Below are positions 10,980 through 22,269 of a stretch of 58,795 nt of DNA, in pieces. Position 1 is the first letter of the stretch. Each line of letters starts with the position of its first letter. Origin of the DNA: Branchiostoma floridae (Eukaryota; Chordata; Leptocardii; Amphioxiformes; Branchiostomatidae); contig NC_049986.1 of the NCBI RefSeq assembly GCF_000003815.2, positions 16,814,770-16,873,564 on the forward strand, given 5' to 3'. Below the pieces are notes generated by a model that worked only from the letters and a program-made list of their open reading frames with translations, was not told where the DNA came from and searched no databases. Made by a program: the position numbers and the translations under genes.

Positions 10980-13900
10980 CGCACCATTTCAAGGACTGTA
11001 GTATGGAGAAACACCAGAGGTTGCTGGAATGATTCATTGCTATCTACACACTTGAAGTAGAAAGTTGGGGGATGGATTACTATCTGGGTCTGGGCCTTTC
11101 TGTCCTCTGTAATCAATATTCTAAATGCATTTTTGGTGAATCTTGTAATTCCCTTATACAACCAGCCATGATTTCACACGGATTGTTTCCTTGATCTTTT
11201 CCACGCTATTCTTGGAACACATATTTTCCTAAGCGCAGGCTTACTGGTCTTTACACCAAGATACTAGAAGAAGAATCTAGAAAAAAAAAGATGAAAGGCA
11301 TTGTACATTGCACCTACGCTTACATTGACGTTGCAACTCGTCACATAGCCATTCTGAGTTCCTTGATTCAACCTGCCCCTGTACTTAGTCCCTTTATGGG
11401 TTTCTTGCAATGTGTCAATATTCCTCTAGCGACTATTTGTGTGGAGACAGCCTTCGTGTTAAAAGCATCATTACTCTCTTCAAGAAAGAAAGGCTGACAA
11501 CGCGGATGTATTCTTCTGTAAATCAAGCTATACTTTGGTCATAAAAAAAGGGCACCTAATGGCATGTGAACACTTTGCTTCATACCTTTTTTTTTATGCC
11601 AGACGGACGGAATCAGAAAGTCACGCAGCTTGCATTTGGGCCAGTTTCTCGGTCTTCCAAACACTCATGTTTTCAGGAATACAACGGTATCGAAGAATGT
11701 CTTTTGATACAGGAAGCTGATTCTTTGCAAATTAGGCCACATTTTCAAGTGCAAAAGGACTTTATGACAATCTACATGGCAAGGAGCTCCACATTTGGAA
11801 GATATCAATGCACATGTAATAAGCGACCAATAAGACACGCGATGCTTTCCCGTCATAGTGTAGTTTTGTATTCCGTAGAGCGGACGTGCTGCTTTAGCCG
11901 CATATAACACCAGCTGGATGTTATCACTTGAGATACTGACGATCGAATTTTCTCAGTCTGCAGCCTTGGCCACGAATCTTCGACATATGCGGAGTCCTAT
12001 TACGACACTATGAATGATGGTAGGAGTTTTATGGACTGTCCGTCACAGGTTTTATGATCCCTTTAAACTGACTCAAGAGATTTCAATTTGTCCAAATTCT
12101 CCAATGCATGCATTTTTTTTTCATACACAATACAAGACATACGAGTACTGGATTAGGTCAATATGTCCAATATAATGTGAAAGTTGTCTTTAATTTAACC
12201 TTAGTTAACCCCAACTTCCAAGTACCCCAAACAAAGAAGCTATAGGAAAATAGTCCCAAGTAGAAAGTTCTTCTAAATGTTTGGTATACCGCAGTTTGCT
12301 AGATATGCCACTCGAAAATTAAAGGTATCCTAGGAAGGTAAAAACTGCCGTAAATAACTTCAACGGGCTTTTAGATAAATTGAAAATTGTTATGTATCTA
12401 CATGTAAAACTTTGTTTTAAAAGATAGAAACTTTGAAAATTGAATTTCACTGAAGGTAGTAGGCACAATCATATGTACTAGCAATAGCCCCCTGAGTACA
12501 TCCTATCCGCACATCTATTATTATGTGAGTGGTGCACGTGGCAATTTAGTAGATTGCACTGCATGTTAAATGGGCCTGTATGCGTCGGGAACTGAATTAC
12601 TAAATATTATCAAAGATGCATCTCGCGTAATCAAAATGTGGCAACATTTATCTTTGCTGACGCAGGTACCTGGATGTCTACGCGGGAATAAAAGTGCACA
12701 GAGAGTAAATTACTCCAATATGATGATGGTTGAGAATTAAGAAAAGATGATCCTTGATTATTGCTTCCACGATTCCTTTAAGTCAATATGATACTAATTA
12801 AGGACATATATATTGCAGAAGGTTTCATTACCAAGTTACAACCAACTTTCAGGGTTTAATGTCCGTCTGTGCTGGCACAGATCTCATATGCAACCATTAT
12901 GACGAATGTAGTTTGCAACGTTTCATTGCAGAACGACACAATCTCATTACCAAGAGTAGAAGGATAATCCTGTCTGACATGAAGTCTGGCGTTTTCCGTG
13001 TAAGATGTAGCACTTTACATGAATATACGACTTCATTCCATTCCGCCTGCCTTCGAACCCCCATAAACAAACTCTTTCATTTTCTGCTACAGTAAAGGGA
13101 AATAGAATGAAGATAAATCATGTTCAAGAGGAAATAGACTTCACGCTTTGGTACGTTTTGCCTCTCAGTCCTCTTGTTTCATTAAAAGGCATACATCAAC
13201 AGCCTGCTTCAGAATCTTAGTTCTCCTTGCTAGATTTACGATGGATGATGTAAGTGCATTAAATAATAGCGATACTTAACAAAACAGACGAGACTAACTC
13301 ATTATGCGACAAAATCAACTGGCATTTGGAGAATAAAACGCGCCAACGTAAGCTATATAGAATATAGCACCTTGCATCTAAGCGCGACAGATCGCCCTCA
13401 GATTACCTAGGCTTATTGCGTCTGCCATAATGATTCCGGCGCCGCGTAAATCTACGTCAAACCGATATGCACACTCCTTTAAGTACTCCTTCGCAAATGA
13501 CCACTCAACCTTAACATACTAAAATGGACCTGTCTGGCAAATACGGCTATGTTCCAGCTCTTATTATGCACTGACAAATATAGCGAGAAGCAGCCAAACG
13601 AAATCCGCTAATAAGAAATATAAAGGTCAGCAATAAACTTAAGATTATGTTCACGGTGGAAGAATATTATCACAAATACAGATATTTATAAGTAGATCCG
13701 CAGAAGAGCAGGATATATAGAGCAGCTAGATAGGCTATCTAGTCTTTGAAAGATGTATTTGTAAGATGCGGAGCATTCCAAGCACTAATTTGGCGCTTCA
13801 AATAGACGTAGCATATTTCGCACGGGAAAGAATGCAATTGTATGATAATAAGCATTGTGAAAACACTGTAGATATGGCGGTCGGTAGGTATGATCGGGAA

Positions 13901-15050
13901 CATCCACGCTTACCAAATCACTATTTTCAAATCTGCTCAAACTTTACTAAATCTTATCAATGGCTGCTTCCCATAGCATTATGTTCATTCGATCAATTAT
14001 CTATTTTGTTCAGCATAAAATATAAAAACACAGATATAAAGTGAAAAAATGGTACGAGCAAATCTACATGGTAAACTTTCAAATCGTGGACATGTAGCTA
14101 CATTGAGTATTACTTTTTTTACTATAAGACTATGCACAAAATACGATTCCGGGGTATCAATTTTTGTTAAAATGCCTCAAGCAAAACCATAAACTGATAC
14201 GATAATCGTGGAAGTCACTGCTATAAGTGTTCATATACCAGTTTCACCATTGGTGCTGAAATCATCGAACCAGATTTTGCCAAAAACGTCCCGTCGCGTT
14301 ATGGCCTCAACTTTCATCAGAAGGGATTACCTTTACGAGGTGGGAGATCGTCTAAACGTCCCCCTTGTGAGAGGTAAATACTGTCTATCTATTAGGTGGG
14401 AATTCCACTGTAGTGATCGTAATTTTGTCTCGGTTGCTTCATCGAAAAAAAAAGATACAAGCCAGGAAAATTGATAATGTATCGTTGCCATGTAACCGTT
14501 TGAGGCCATTAACTAAACAGATATACATATATCATGTGTGTACGTTTACATGCACTCAACCACTCAATATGCATGAATATAAACATCCGTCAAGGTAAAA
14601 CAACATTCACTTTATGTGCAACATTCTATAGCTTAGGTCGCGACGAAGATATCCTGTTATGTTGGTAAATGCTTCTAAAAGGCTGCATTCGAAAGGAAAT
14701 CAACGTTGTAAAGGTTCTATTTCTGTCCAACACATTGCTTTCGAGGAAATATCTAAGTTGAACACATCTGTGTTCTGACGGCAATGGGCAGCCCTGCAAA
14801 ACTGAAAGTGTATGGTCTTTCAGTTAAGTGTTATGAGGGCAATGGTTTGGGCTATTGAGTCAACCTCAGGTCCTAGAATAACATCATCGATTAGAGCAAT
14901 ATATTTGTATGACCCATTGCAGGCATTGGTTAAATCACATGCACTAAATAATCACTTAACCCTCCTGTCAGGCTACATTCACCATGATGGCGTGGCAACA
15001 GGCAACACGATTGTCAATGGATCTAAAGTGTGAAAGGTTTTACTACTTTC
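10980..15050. other. No gene or defined element seen
   Basis: The DNA is AT-rich, with frames up to about 110 codons (for example 11566-11907) that overlap equally long frames on the other strand. None has a recognisable domain. Confidence 0.35.
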
Positions 15051-15146
15051 TCATCATCATCATCGCGGGCTGCTTGCCCGGACCAGCTCCACCCTCTCCT
15101 TCCAGACGTCTCTGTCCCTCATAACGTTCTTTAAGTCCTCGACCCG
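15051..15146 (-). pseudogene. RTE-like LINE ORF2 C-terminal stub with (TGA)n tail
   Basis: On the minus strand the frame reads RVEDLKNVMRDRDVWKERVE, then LVRASSPR, then TGA at 15060-15062. The block DRDxWxxxV close to the stop is the usual end of RTE-type (and some other) LINE reverse transcriptase ORFs. The stop codon is itself the first unit of a (TGA)4 run forming the 3' tail, which fits RTE elements because their tails are short simple repeats right after the ORF. The copy is 5' truncated at about 15146, leaving under 30 codons. Confidence 0.65.
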
Positions 15147-15201
15147 TATAATATGTGGGGACATATTATATAATTACATGTGCAAAGTAATTTATTATAG
15201 G

Positions 15202-15279
15202 GCGACTTTTACCTTCTTTGATATTAGCTGTTAGCATTTAGCGACTTTTAACTTCTTTGATATTAGCTGTTAGCATTCG
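15202..15279. repeat. 39-bp tandem duplication
   Basis: GCGACTTTTA(C/A)CTTCTTTG and the rest of a 39-base unit occur twice back to back (15202-15240 and 15241-15279). They differ at one internal base and at the last bases, indicating a recent slippage or unequal-exchange event. Confidence 0.9.
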
Positions 15280-16827
15280 AGCAGCCAAGGAAACACTACA
15301 GGGAAACAGCCACTAATGACAATATAAACCTTGCCAAATACTGTTACAATGTAACAATTAAACTTCAACACAAAGTTTAGAATTGGTGAAGGGTAGGTTG
15401 AATCGATATATGTACCCAATGTGCACTTGAGTGCCAATGTCAAATTAAAATCAGAAAAGAACAGAGATCAATAGGTTTGCTAGCACTCAATCACGACATG
15501 ACAGGTGTACTGTTGGGCCTGCATCACAGGGAAAACTTGGATTCGTATTTATTTGTTGGGCATGAAGAGGCGTCCCATTTGGGCTGAATGCACACAGTCG
15601 TTGTAGTAAAACACTGTATACTGATGGCTCACCGGTGTGCCGTTAGGAACAGGCGTACAATGCGGGGACTCTTTGAACCTAATGAATGACCCGCCCTCCA
15701 CGGGGCTTTATTCCTCATTTAAAGAACACAAATGAGCTCCAGACGAGGGGGCTGGAGATTGTTTTGGCACGGAGCTCATTGATGTCTTGTTATAAAAATA
15801 GCAATGCGTTCCCACATATATCCTTTGTGTTGAACTCTGGAACCTAAACTCAGCATCTTCGCATAATAACTCTATCACTGAAAATAACTCATGACAGTTA
15901 TAAATGTACCTTTTTGACATCTGCATATACTAATGGTATATCGTTTTTTACTATGATTGTAGGCCCGCCCCAATGCGCGAGCGTCCGACTCTATGTCCAA
16001 ACAAGAACAAAGTCGAAAGAGACGCCACTCGTCTGGCAGATAAAAATATTTGTCTCCAAGACAGTAACTTTTTTTCCTACCTGTTTTACTTATTGAATTA
16101 AACTGTTGACCCTCTTGATGATCTTATATGAGTATTAATCCGGTGTGTGTGAAACATAAATTTCGTATGGGGCACAACAATCCGATGATCATAGCTTCCA
16201 TTGTTCTAGTCCGACCAAGCTTAGTAAATGTTTCACGCAAGTTGTGTTGTTTGAAATATGGCATTTCGGCGGACTCTGATAGCATTATTCAGACCAATTT
16301 GTTTACATGTTGTTGCAATGCAGTGTATACACTCTACCAATAAACATTGTGTTACCTTTCCACGAATATGTTGACATGGACGACAAAAAATAGATATAAA
16401 CGTGCTTCAAAAGGAGTCAGTATTGTCTTAGTGGATGATCTCTAACTAATTACATTCTCAAGCACTGATTAAAATGTGATCCACGGTTATCAGGCTGGCC
16501 TTTTCCTTCCTCACTCTCTATAGTAATTATGCTAACATGTAAGTCGTGATAACATTAATTTTGAAAATTAGTACAACTCAACCTAGCAGCGCTCCGGTTT
16601 TGATATTCAGTACTGACTAATGGATATTTACAAACGCACATGCAGAATACGCTTCTCCACATTGATTCCAGGTTGCTGATTGCTCAGATATATCTGCGTG
16701 AGTTGTACCAAACGTCAATGATGCTGATTTTAACGATTCATCATGATTTAAATGGAATAAGGTAGATCACATGACGGAAGCTTTGTCACCCTAAATTGGA
16801 TCCCGTACGGACTTTTTCCATGGTTCT
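15280..16827. other. No gene or defined element seen
   Basis: Closed in all frames except short ones; no paired repeats were noticed. Confidence 0.35.
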
Positions 16828-16831
16828 TTAA

Positions 16832-17774
16832 CCCTCATCCGACCGTTACATTTTTACGACGAATCTGACCGTATGGGGTCATTTTTGACCCCATTTTGTT
16901 TTGCTCATAGACATATTTCTGCTGGCTTATTTTGTCATTTCTATGTATTTACTGTTTCACTAACCTATGAAAAATATTTTGACAAGTTTTGGTGTCAGTA
17001 GTTATTACTCATTATCATAATTTATGCAGAAAATGAGGAAAACCCACATTTGCTCTGAAAATCTACCATACTAAACTTACTTAAACAATGTTTTGTTTTA
17101 TCAATTTCTAAACAATAATTGTGATGATGCAATAATGCTGATAGCATAATGATGTTATTTAACAAGAAAAAATACAATATTTGTGAAAAGTAACGAATTT
17201 ATTACTTAATTATGCACCGTATTCCGCCATCTAAACACATACATACAATAACTCTTGTCTATTTTCCCGCAAAGATCTTTCTTGTAGGTTCCTTCTGCAC
17301 ATTCTGTCCATATATTGTTTTTTTTAATTAAATAGAAACATTTTCACTTTCATTAGCATAGGTAATAAGTGCGTATTATCATAATTTATGCAGAATGTCG
17401 AAAAACTGTGTTTTACACTAAAATACTAAATTTCTTTCAAAATATTCCGTGTTTACTCATCTAAGCAACTATAACCTGTTGGTGCAATAGCAATAATGAG
17501 GAATGCCTGTTATTTTATTGAAATATCTTGATATTTATGTAATTAATGATTCATAATTGGCTGGGGTCATTTTTGACCCCACCGAACAAGTCACAAACTT
17601 TCAAGTATAGCTTATACAATAATGGGCAAAACTCGGCGAAAAATTGGTAGATGTTGTAAGACATGTATACAAACAAATTCATGAAAGGAATTTTTTCTCT
17701 GATGAAAAATGTTGCTATGGCAGATTAAAATATACGCCTGGGGTCAAAAATGACCCCATACGGTCGGATGAGGG
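16832..17774. mobile_element. TTAA-type (piggyBac-like) non-autonomous element
   Basis: The ends are a perfect 15-bp inverted repeat, CCCTCATCCGACCGT (16832-16846) and its complement (17760-17774). TTAA lies directly outside on the left (16828-16831) and two bases outside on the right (17777-17780). Ends beginning CCC next to TTAA are the signature of piggyBac-group elements. A 20-bp near-palindrome, TGGGGTCATTTTTGACCCCA, occurs three times: 16874-16893, 17562-17581 and, inverted, 17739-17758. The left end carries about 26 extra bases between the TIR and its palindrome. The interior holds a diverged direct duplication (about 17005-17170 and 17365-17510, both with TATCATAATTTATGCAGAA). No transposase frame is present. 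Confidence 0.75.
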
Positions 17775-17994
17775 TTTTAACGATCACCCGTGCTTTGTCA
17801 ATGTCTTGTATGATCTCAAGAAATATAGTGACATAGACGCTCGCTGGGAGGATGTTTGGTCTTCAAAGTTTGCAACTAGGTATAATCGGTGCTGATTCAA
17901 TGGGTTTTGTATACAACATATATAACAAAAGACAAACGATTGTTCACAATATGGTGTCAATTCTGATTATGTAAAGAATTGGTGTCCTATAAGC

Positions 17995-18126
17995 GTAATC
18001 TCCAAGCAGATCCTACGGTGCCATAAGATAGTATCAAAGCTGGACAAGGAGTATAGCCGACCAAAGGGAGTCACTACGGTGGGTTTGATACTATATTACG
18101 CCATCGTGGATCTGCTTGGGGATTAC
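17995..18126 (-). mobile_element. 132-bp TIR element, 7-bp target duplication (copy 1)
   Basis: Arms of about 43 bases are inverted repeats of each other, starting GTAATCTCCAAGCAGATCC at the left and ending GGATCTGCTTGGGGATTAC at the right. TATAAGC flanks both sides exactly (17988-17994 and 18127-18133). The short centre has no coding capacity. A second copy at 43392-43532 matches along its whole length when this copy is reversed. A 7-bp duplication suits P-like (7-8 bp) or Dada-like (6-7 bp) transposases, so the source family is unsettled. Confidence 0.85.
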
Positions 18127-18604
18127 TATAAGCATACTAAATTCGTATTGATTTGATTGTATGGATGAAATGCGTGCGCGCATCAGTTTTCGACCGTTTC
18201 CATAAAAGTTTTCTACTATACAGTAAATCATACAAGAAGTTGCAAAATGAGCAAATATGTGCCGTAAATTGGTTGCCAATGTCATAGAAGTAAGTCCAAA
18301 TGTCGAAGAAAAAGATTTTCAAGAATCTATTGTTCGTTATAAATGTGTTTTCAGTCGATTGTTTAACCAATCTGGTCCCTTAGATCTCATAAAATGAAAT
18401 CAACTTTTTTGGCCAAACATTTGGGATTCCCAGAGGAAGTCATCCATATAATGGAATCAGCATGGTCTTACTAACGACTTGCAAGATGAATTTCTGGAAA
18501 TCTTATCACGTTCAGACTACTCACCATACATTTGTCTTTTTGTCAGCGTGTCTTGAAGAAATACCTCATGGTCTTCTCTTGTCTTGCGCATACCAACCCG
18601 TAGT

Positions 18605-19895
18605 CTATCACCATTTCCTCTTGTCACTTTTAGACAATTCAACAAGGATAGATGGTGGATCGTTTTGTTCTATGTGACACAAGTTATGTGTTAACGTTTT
18701 GGTAGCATAAATCTGATGCTTTTGCATGGCTGACTTGTGGTATATCTGCCCGGGCCTAATTATAACAAATTGTACGTTAGTATCCATCAAGCTTTCCAAC
18801 TCTTGACTAACTTTACACGAGTCATCAAAAAAGATATGATTATGATTTGTCATTTCATCCGAGATTTCATCTGTGACATGATCACGGAATGTCAGGATTC
18901 ACAACGGACACATCAGTTTTGTCCCTTGATATTTTCTAAACCTGTGCTAGTTTGCATAGAAAGCTCGTAAATGCTCTGAAACATGTCTTGGTTGATGCCG
19001 GAAAGTCTAAAGCGGGAGACCGTTCCTCTTGAGTAATGGTTTAATATTTGGACCATTATCTTGTAGGCGTAACGACGCCACCATTATTACAGTATGTCGG
19101 TGACCGATTCTCATGAAGGTACACACGTACCATGTCTTCGGTGTAATGGGCCCGTACGGAATGTTGGGTTCGGACGTTAACTGCCATTGCAATCGTTATC
19201 CTTGTACTTGTGACGCTGTAGGATAGTGTATGGTCATAGATGGAACTCTATCAACATATTAACTAGAACAGTCCATATAAAGTGCTCATACTGGAGAAGC
19301 GTTGAGTATCTTCAGTGGAGTAAAAGGAAGCCGAGTTGTTTGTATGTACAGCAGCACATCTTGTCTTTTCCAGCTCCATGATCATCCCAGGGAGTCGATA
19401 TACGCGATTTGTCATTCCGAGACTCTAGGTTGTCAATGCTGTACCGGGAGTTCTTGTCAATAGCTTACCAAACATAACCTTATGTACTATACTAGTTAAA
19501 GTTCTTTGATCATCAAAATATGATATATTTTGTTGAAGGAGAAACACATTTCCCGTCTTGATTATCGGCCATCATCGTGGTAAAACATACGACTGTGTAT
19601 CCAAAATATGCAAGGGAGGCCAAATATTGTACGGCCTTCAGTAAGAATAATATGTCCCTGTCGATTGCCTCAGGAGAAAAATCCTTACATTGATTACAAA
19701 GGAGATGACAGATGATAAAATCAATACGTTTTCCATCGGCCAATGTCATAGCTAGGGGAAATCGCCAGGGGAAGATTAAAAGATACAAACTTACTTATGA
19801 AGTTTGCCATTGATCATCAGGGCCTGTAGGGAGTCCCATCTGAGTTTGCCCCATTGCACGACAACTTGTCCAACGACACTTTGACTGGTCTTGTC
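18605..19895 (-). pseudogene. Decayed coding sequence of unknown family
   Basis: Minus-strand segments in shifting frames look translated rather than random. 19791-19895 contains VVVQWGKLRWDSLQALMING. 19513-19790 contains DILFLLKAVQYLASLAYFGY. 19007-19192 reads SEPNIPYGPITPKTWYV. About 18932-19090, in another frame, contains RLSGINQDMFQSIYELSM. 18605-18885 contains NHIFFDDSCKVSQELESLMD and ends SKSDKRKW. Several stops and frame changes separate them. Strong GTAAGT and GTGAGT donor-like sites also occur, so introns cannot be excluded. I do not recognise the family. A dead transposon ORF fits the setting, next to two TIR elements, but this is inference. Confidence 0.35.
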
Positions 19896-20346
19896 TTATA
19901 CTAGCAGTACTGTGTTTTATCTATGAAATACGGGATTTGTTGCTTTTTTTGTTTGCTTCTTAGTATCTTAATGAACACCACCGCTAGTTCTTTCAGGATT
20001 TTTTTTTTGCAAATAGTAACTGGTACATAATAACTAACATATCGTCGAAAATTGCCATTTTTCCATTATCAAGGAACAGAAATTTTATTGGCAAAATCAA
20101 TACATTGGCAACCTTCACCTGGCTGTTGATTGAAATAAAAAGCTTTATTGTAGTTTTTCAATTGACTGCTCCCGTAGAATCAGGTGGCGTTATGATATGT
20201 TTTACGGTTATGGACAATCGTTAGCGAACCAGACCTTGTCTTATCCATACCCGGGCAAGCGAATGTAGAAAAGATCAATAACGCGGATAAATTATCATAA
20301 ATTCTGAGACAATGCTTGTCGGTTGTGGGCAGGGCGACTGACTGAC

Positions 20347-20395
20347 GCTACAAACAGCTGGTGAGATGATTTCATTGACGGAGGCACCGATGGGG
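20347..20395. repeat. Diverged repeat, copy 1
   Basis: ACAGCTGGTGAGATGATTTC here matches ACAGTTGGTGAAATGATGTC at 21674-21725, about 80% over 25 bases, with looser similarity on both sides. The reverse strand also loosely resembles islands at 42.35 and 56.46 kb. Confidence 0.4.
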
Positions 20396-21673
20396 AAGAA
20401 ATGATGCTGATGAAAACAAAACTAAGGCATGACAGAATACATTTATACATCTAATTTCTTTCAGACAATACATTATTGACTTTTGACAAAAGTCCACTCA
20501 TTCTAATAAAAACGTATATTACATCCAACTAATTTGAACCCTTTGATAAGTGTAGTGCAAGTTACATTGAAAGATATATTGATAGTGGAGCTATCGTATC
20601 TGTAAACGTCTATTCATTACATGCTTGGGTTTCCTTGAAAATATGCTATGCAAAATTTAATCATTGGTTGTCATTTGTAACGTCGCCGAATCGTTACCCA
20701 TAGTGACGCACATAGGTCACTACATGGTGTTATCTACGAGAAACATCCTACCACTTTCGAAATACCATAGCATAAAGAATTACGGTACAGCAGCAGGAGA
20801 GAGGTCTATCCCAACAGTTTGACTCGTGGGGGGTCTATGGGAGCTAACTTTGAAAAATATGCAACGTGCTTTTACCTGAGGCACATACAGACAGAAAAGC
20901 GCCAAACAAACAGTTTAGGTCTATTTCACTGTCAAGGAGACAATCTATGCTTACCACCCGGAGTATCAAAAACCTGCCAATACAGCAGAAAAGTATGGCT
21001 CGCTATAGCTTATGACTTATTCATCAGAATCCATCAATGGTACTTTTCCGTACCATTATGTCCCTTTCATGCACCACCGGTAAACCACTATCTAGAATAT
21101 GCAGGCTCCGAATTAACAAAGGAAATGGAGAATCTTTATAATAAACAGAAATTAAACTACATTTTAAAGTTTACTATTCTACCTGCCTCATAGTCATCAT
21201 CGTCTTATACAACGAAGAGACCGTTGATCACGTAGAGATCATATTGATCTTCGTTGATGCTGTCTTAAGGTAGAAGGACAACGTTATTGCTTCGTCCGCT
21301 GTTATACATTAGATATAATGTCAAGCTCGACTAGAATGCATAATATGGATTTGCCTAAATTGAGAATCTTTTCCCACGTTGTTTAAGGCGTAGCACTCAC
21401 TTCACACCCAAGCCATATAAAAAATACGCATTCTGAGATTCCAACCTACTCACGGACGTCGTCAGGGCGTTACATAAAAAGTGGTGGATGGTGCAATAGG
21501 CACACAGTAAAGGTTGAAAGAATAACGTATTTCTTTGCAGCTAAATTGAGCCCTAGGCACGGATTACCTCCTTGACGGTCCACAAATTGTTGTTTGCAAT
21601 GTCGATACATGGATGTGTCTGGGGAAATATGCCCACCATGCAATCTAATATCCGTCAGGTAACAGGATTGTAC

Positions 21674-21725
21674 GCTAACAGTTGGTGAAATGATGTCATA
21701 GAGGAAACTAGCAGGGCCAATAGGG
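21674..21725. repeat. Diverged repeat, copy 2
   Basis: Partner of 20347-20395. On the minus strand it reads IGPASFLYDIISPTVSVQS, against FTGPFYDAVTSLDVP at the 56.4-kb island. This is a weak hint of a common coding ancestor. Confidence 0.35.
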
Positions 21726-22269
21726 GACATAAAGTTATGGACTTCTTCTAAAGCATAAAAGCACAGCAATTCCATGTAAGTGCATAGGCCCACTTCAAAG
21801 CCATCTGCTCCAGTTTTAACGGTGCTTAATTATGCTGCTGCCTTTGACAGACGCCATTGTCGTTCGTTCTAGCAACGCGGCATTTGGAAGACAAATTAGG
21901 AGACAAAAAAATACAAGGAAAACTGGAAAACTAAACTACAAGAAATCCTGGGTGATACTTTTACTTACAGATTACACCCTGCCATGTGTGGCATAAATGG
22001 GTATGCCAAAAGTAGATCAATTTTTGTTTCCTCAGCACAATTTTTCTAATAGTCTAAAAACAATACCACTGTCTAATTTTGTTTAAATCCAAATTCATAC
22101 ATAAGGCAAAACTGTTAAAGTAACTGAAGTGCAATAGTCCACACCTTTCTTCATTTCTATAGCAAAGCGTAAAATCCCCAGACATTTGGGCTTATCGATC
22201 GTATCCGCGGCTGATGATTTCTCTAATACCGTTGTCTTCAGGGACATGCTATCTGTAGCACCCATATGT

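Noticed and set aside
17644-17895. 83-codon frame at the end of the TTAA element
   Set aside because: It runs through the palindrome and the TIR into flanking DNA, so it is not an element gene.
20819-21193. 124-codon plus frame
   Set aside because: No domain or conservation visible.
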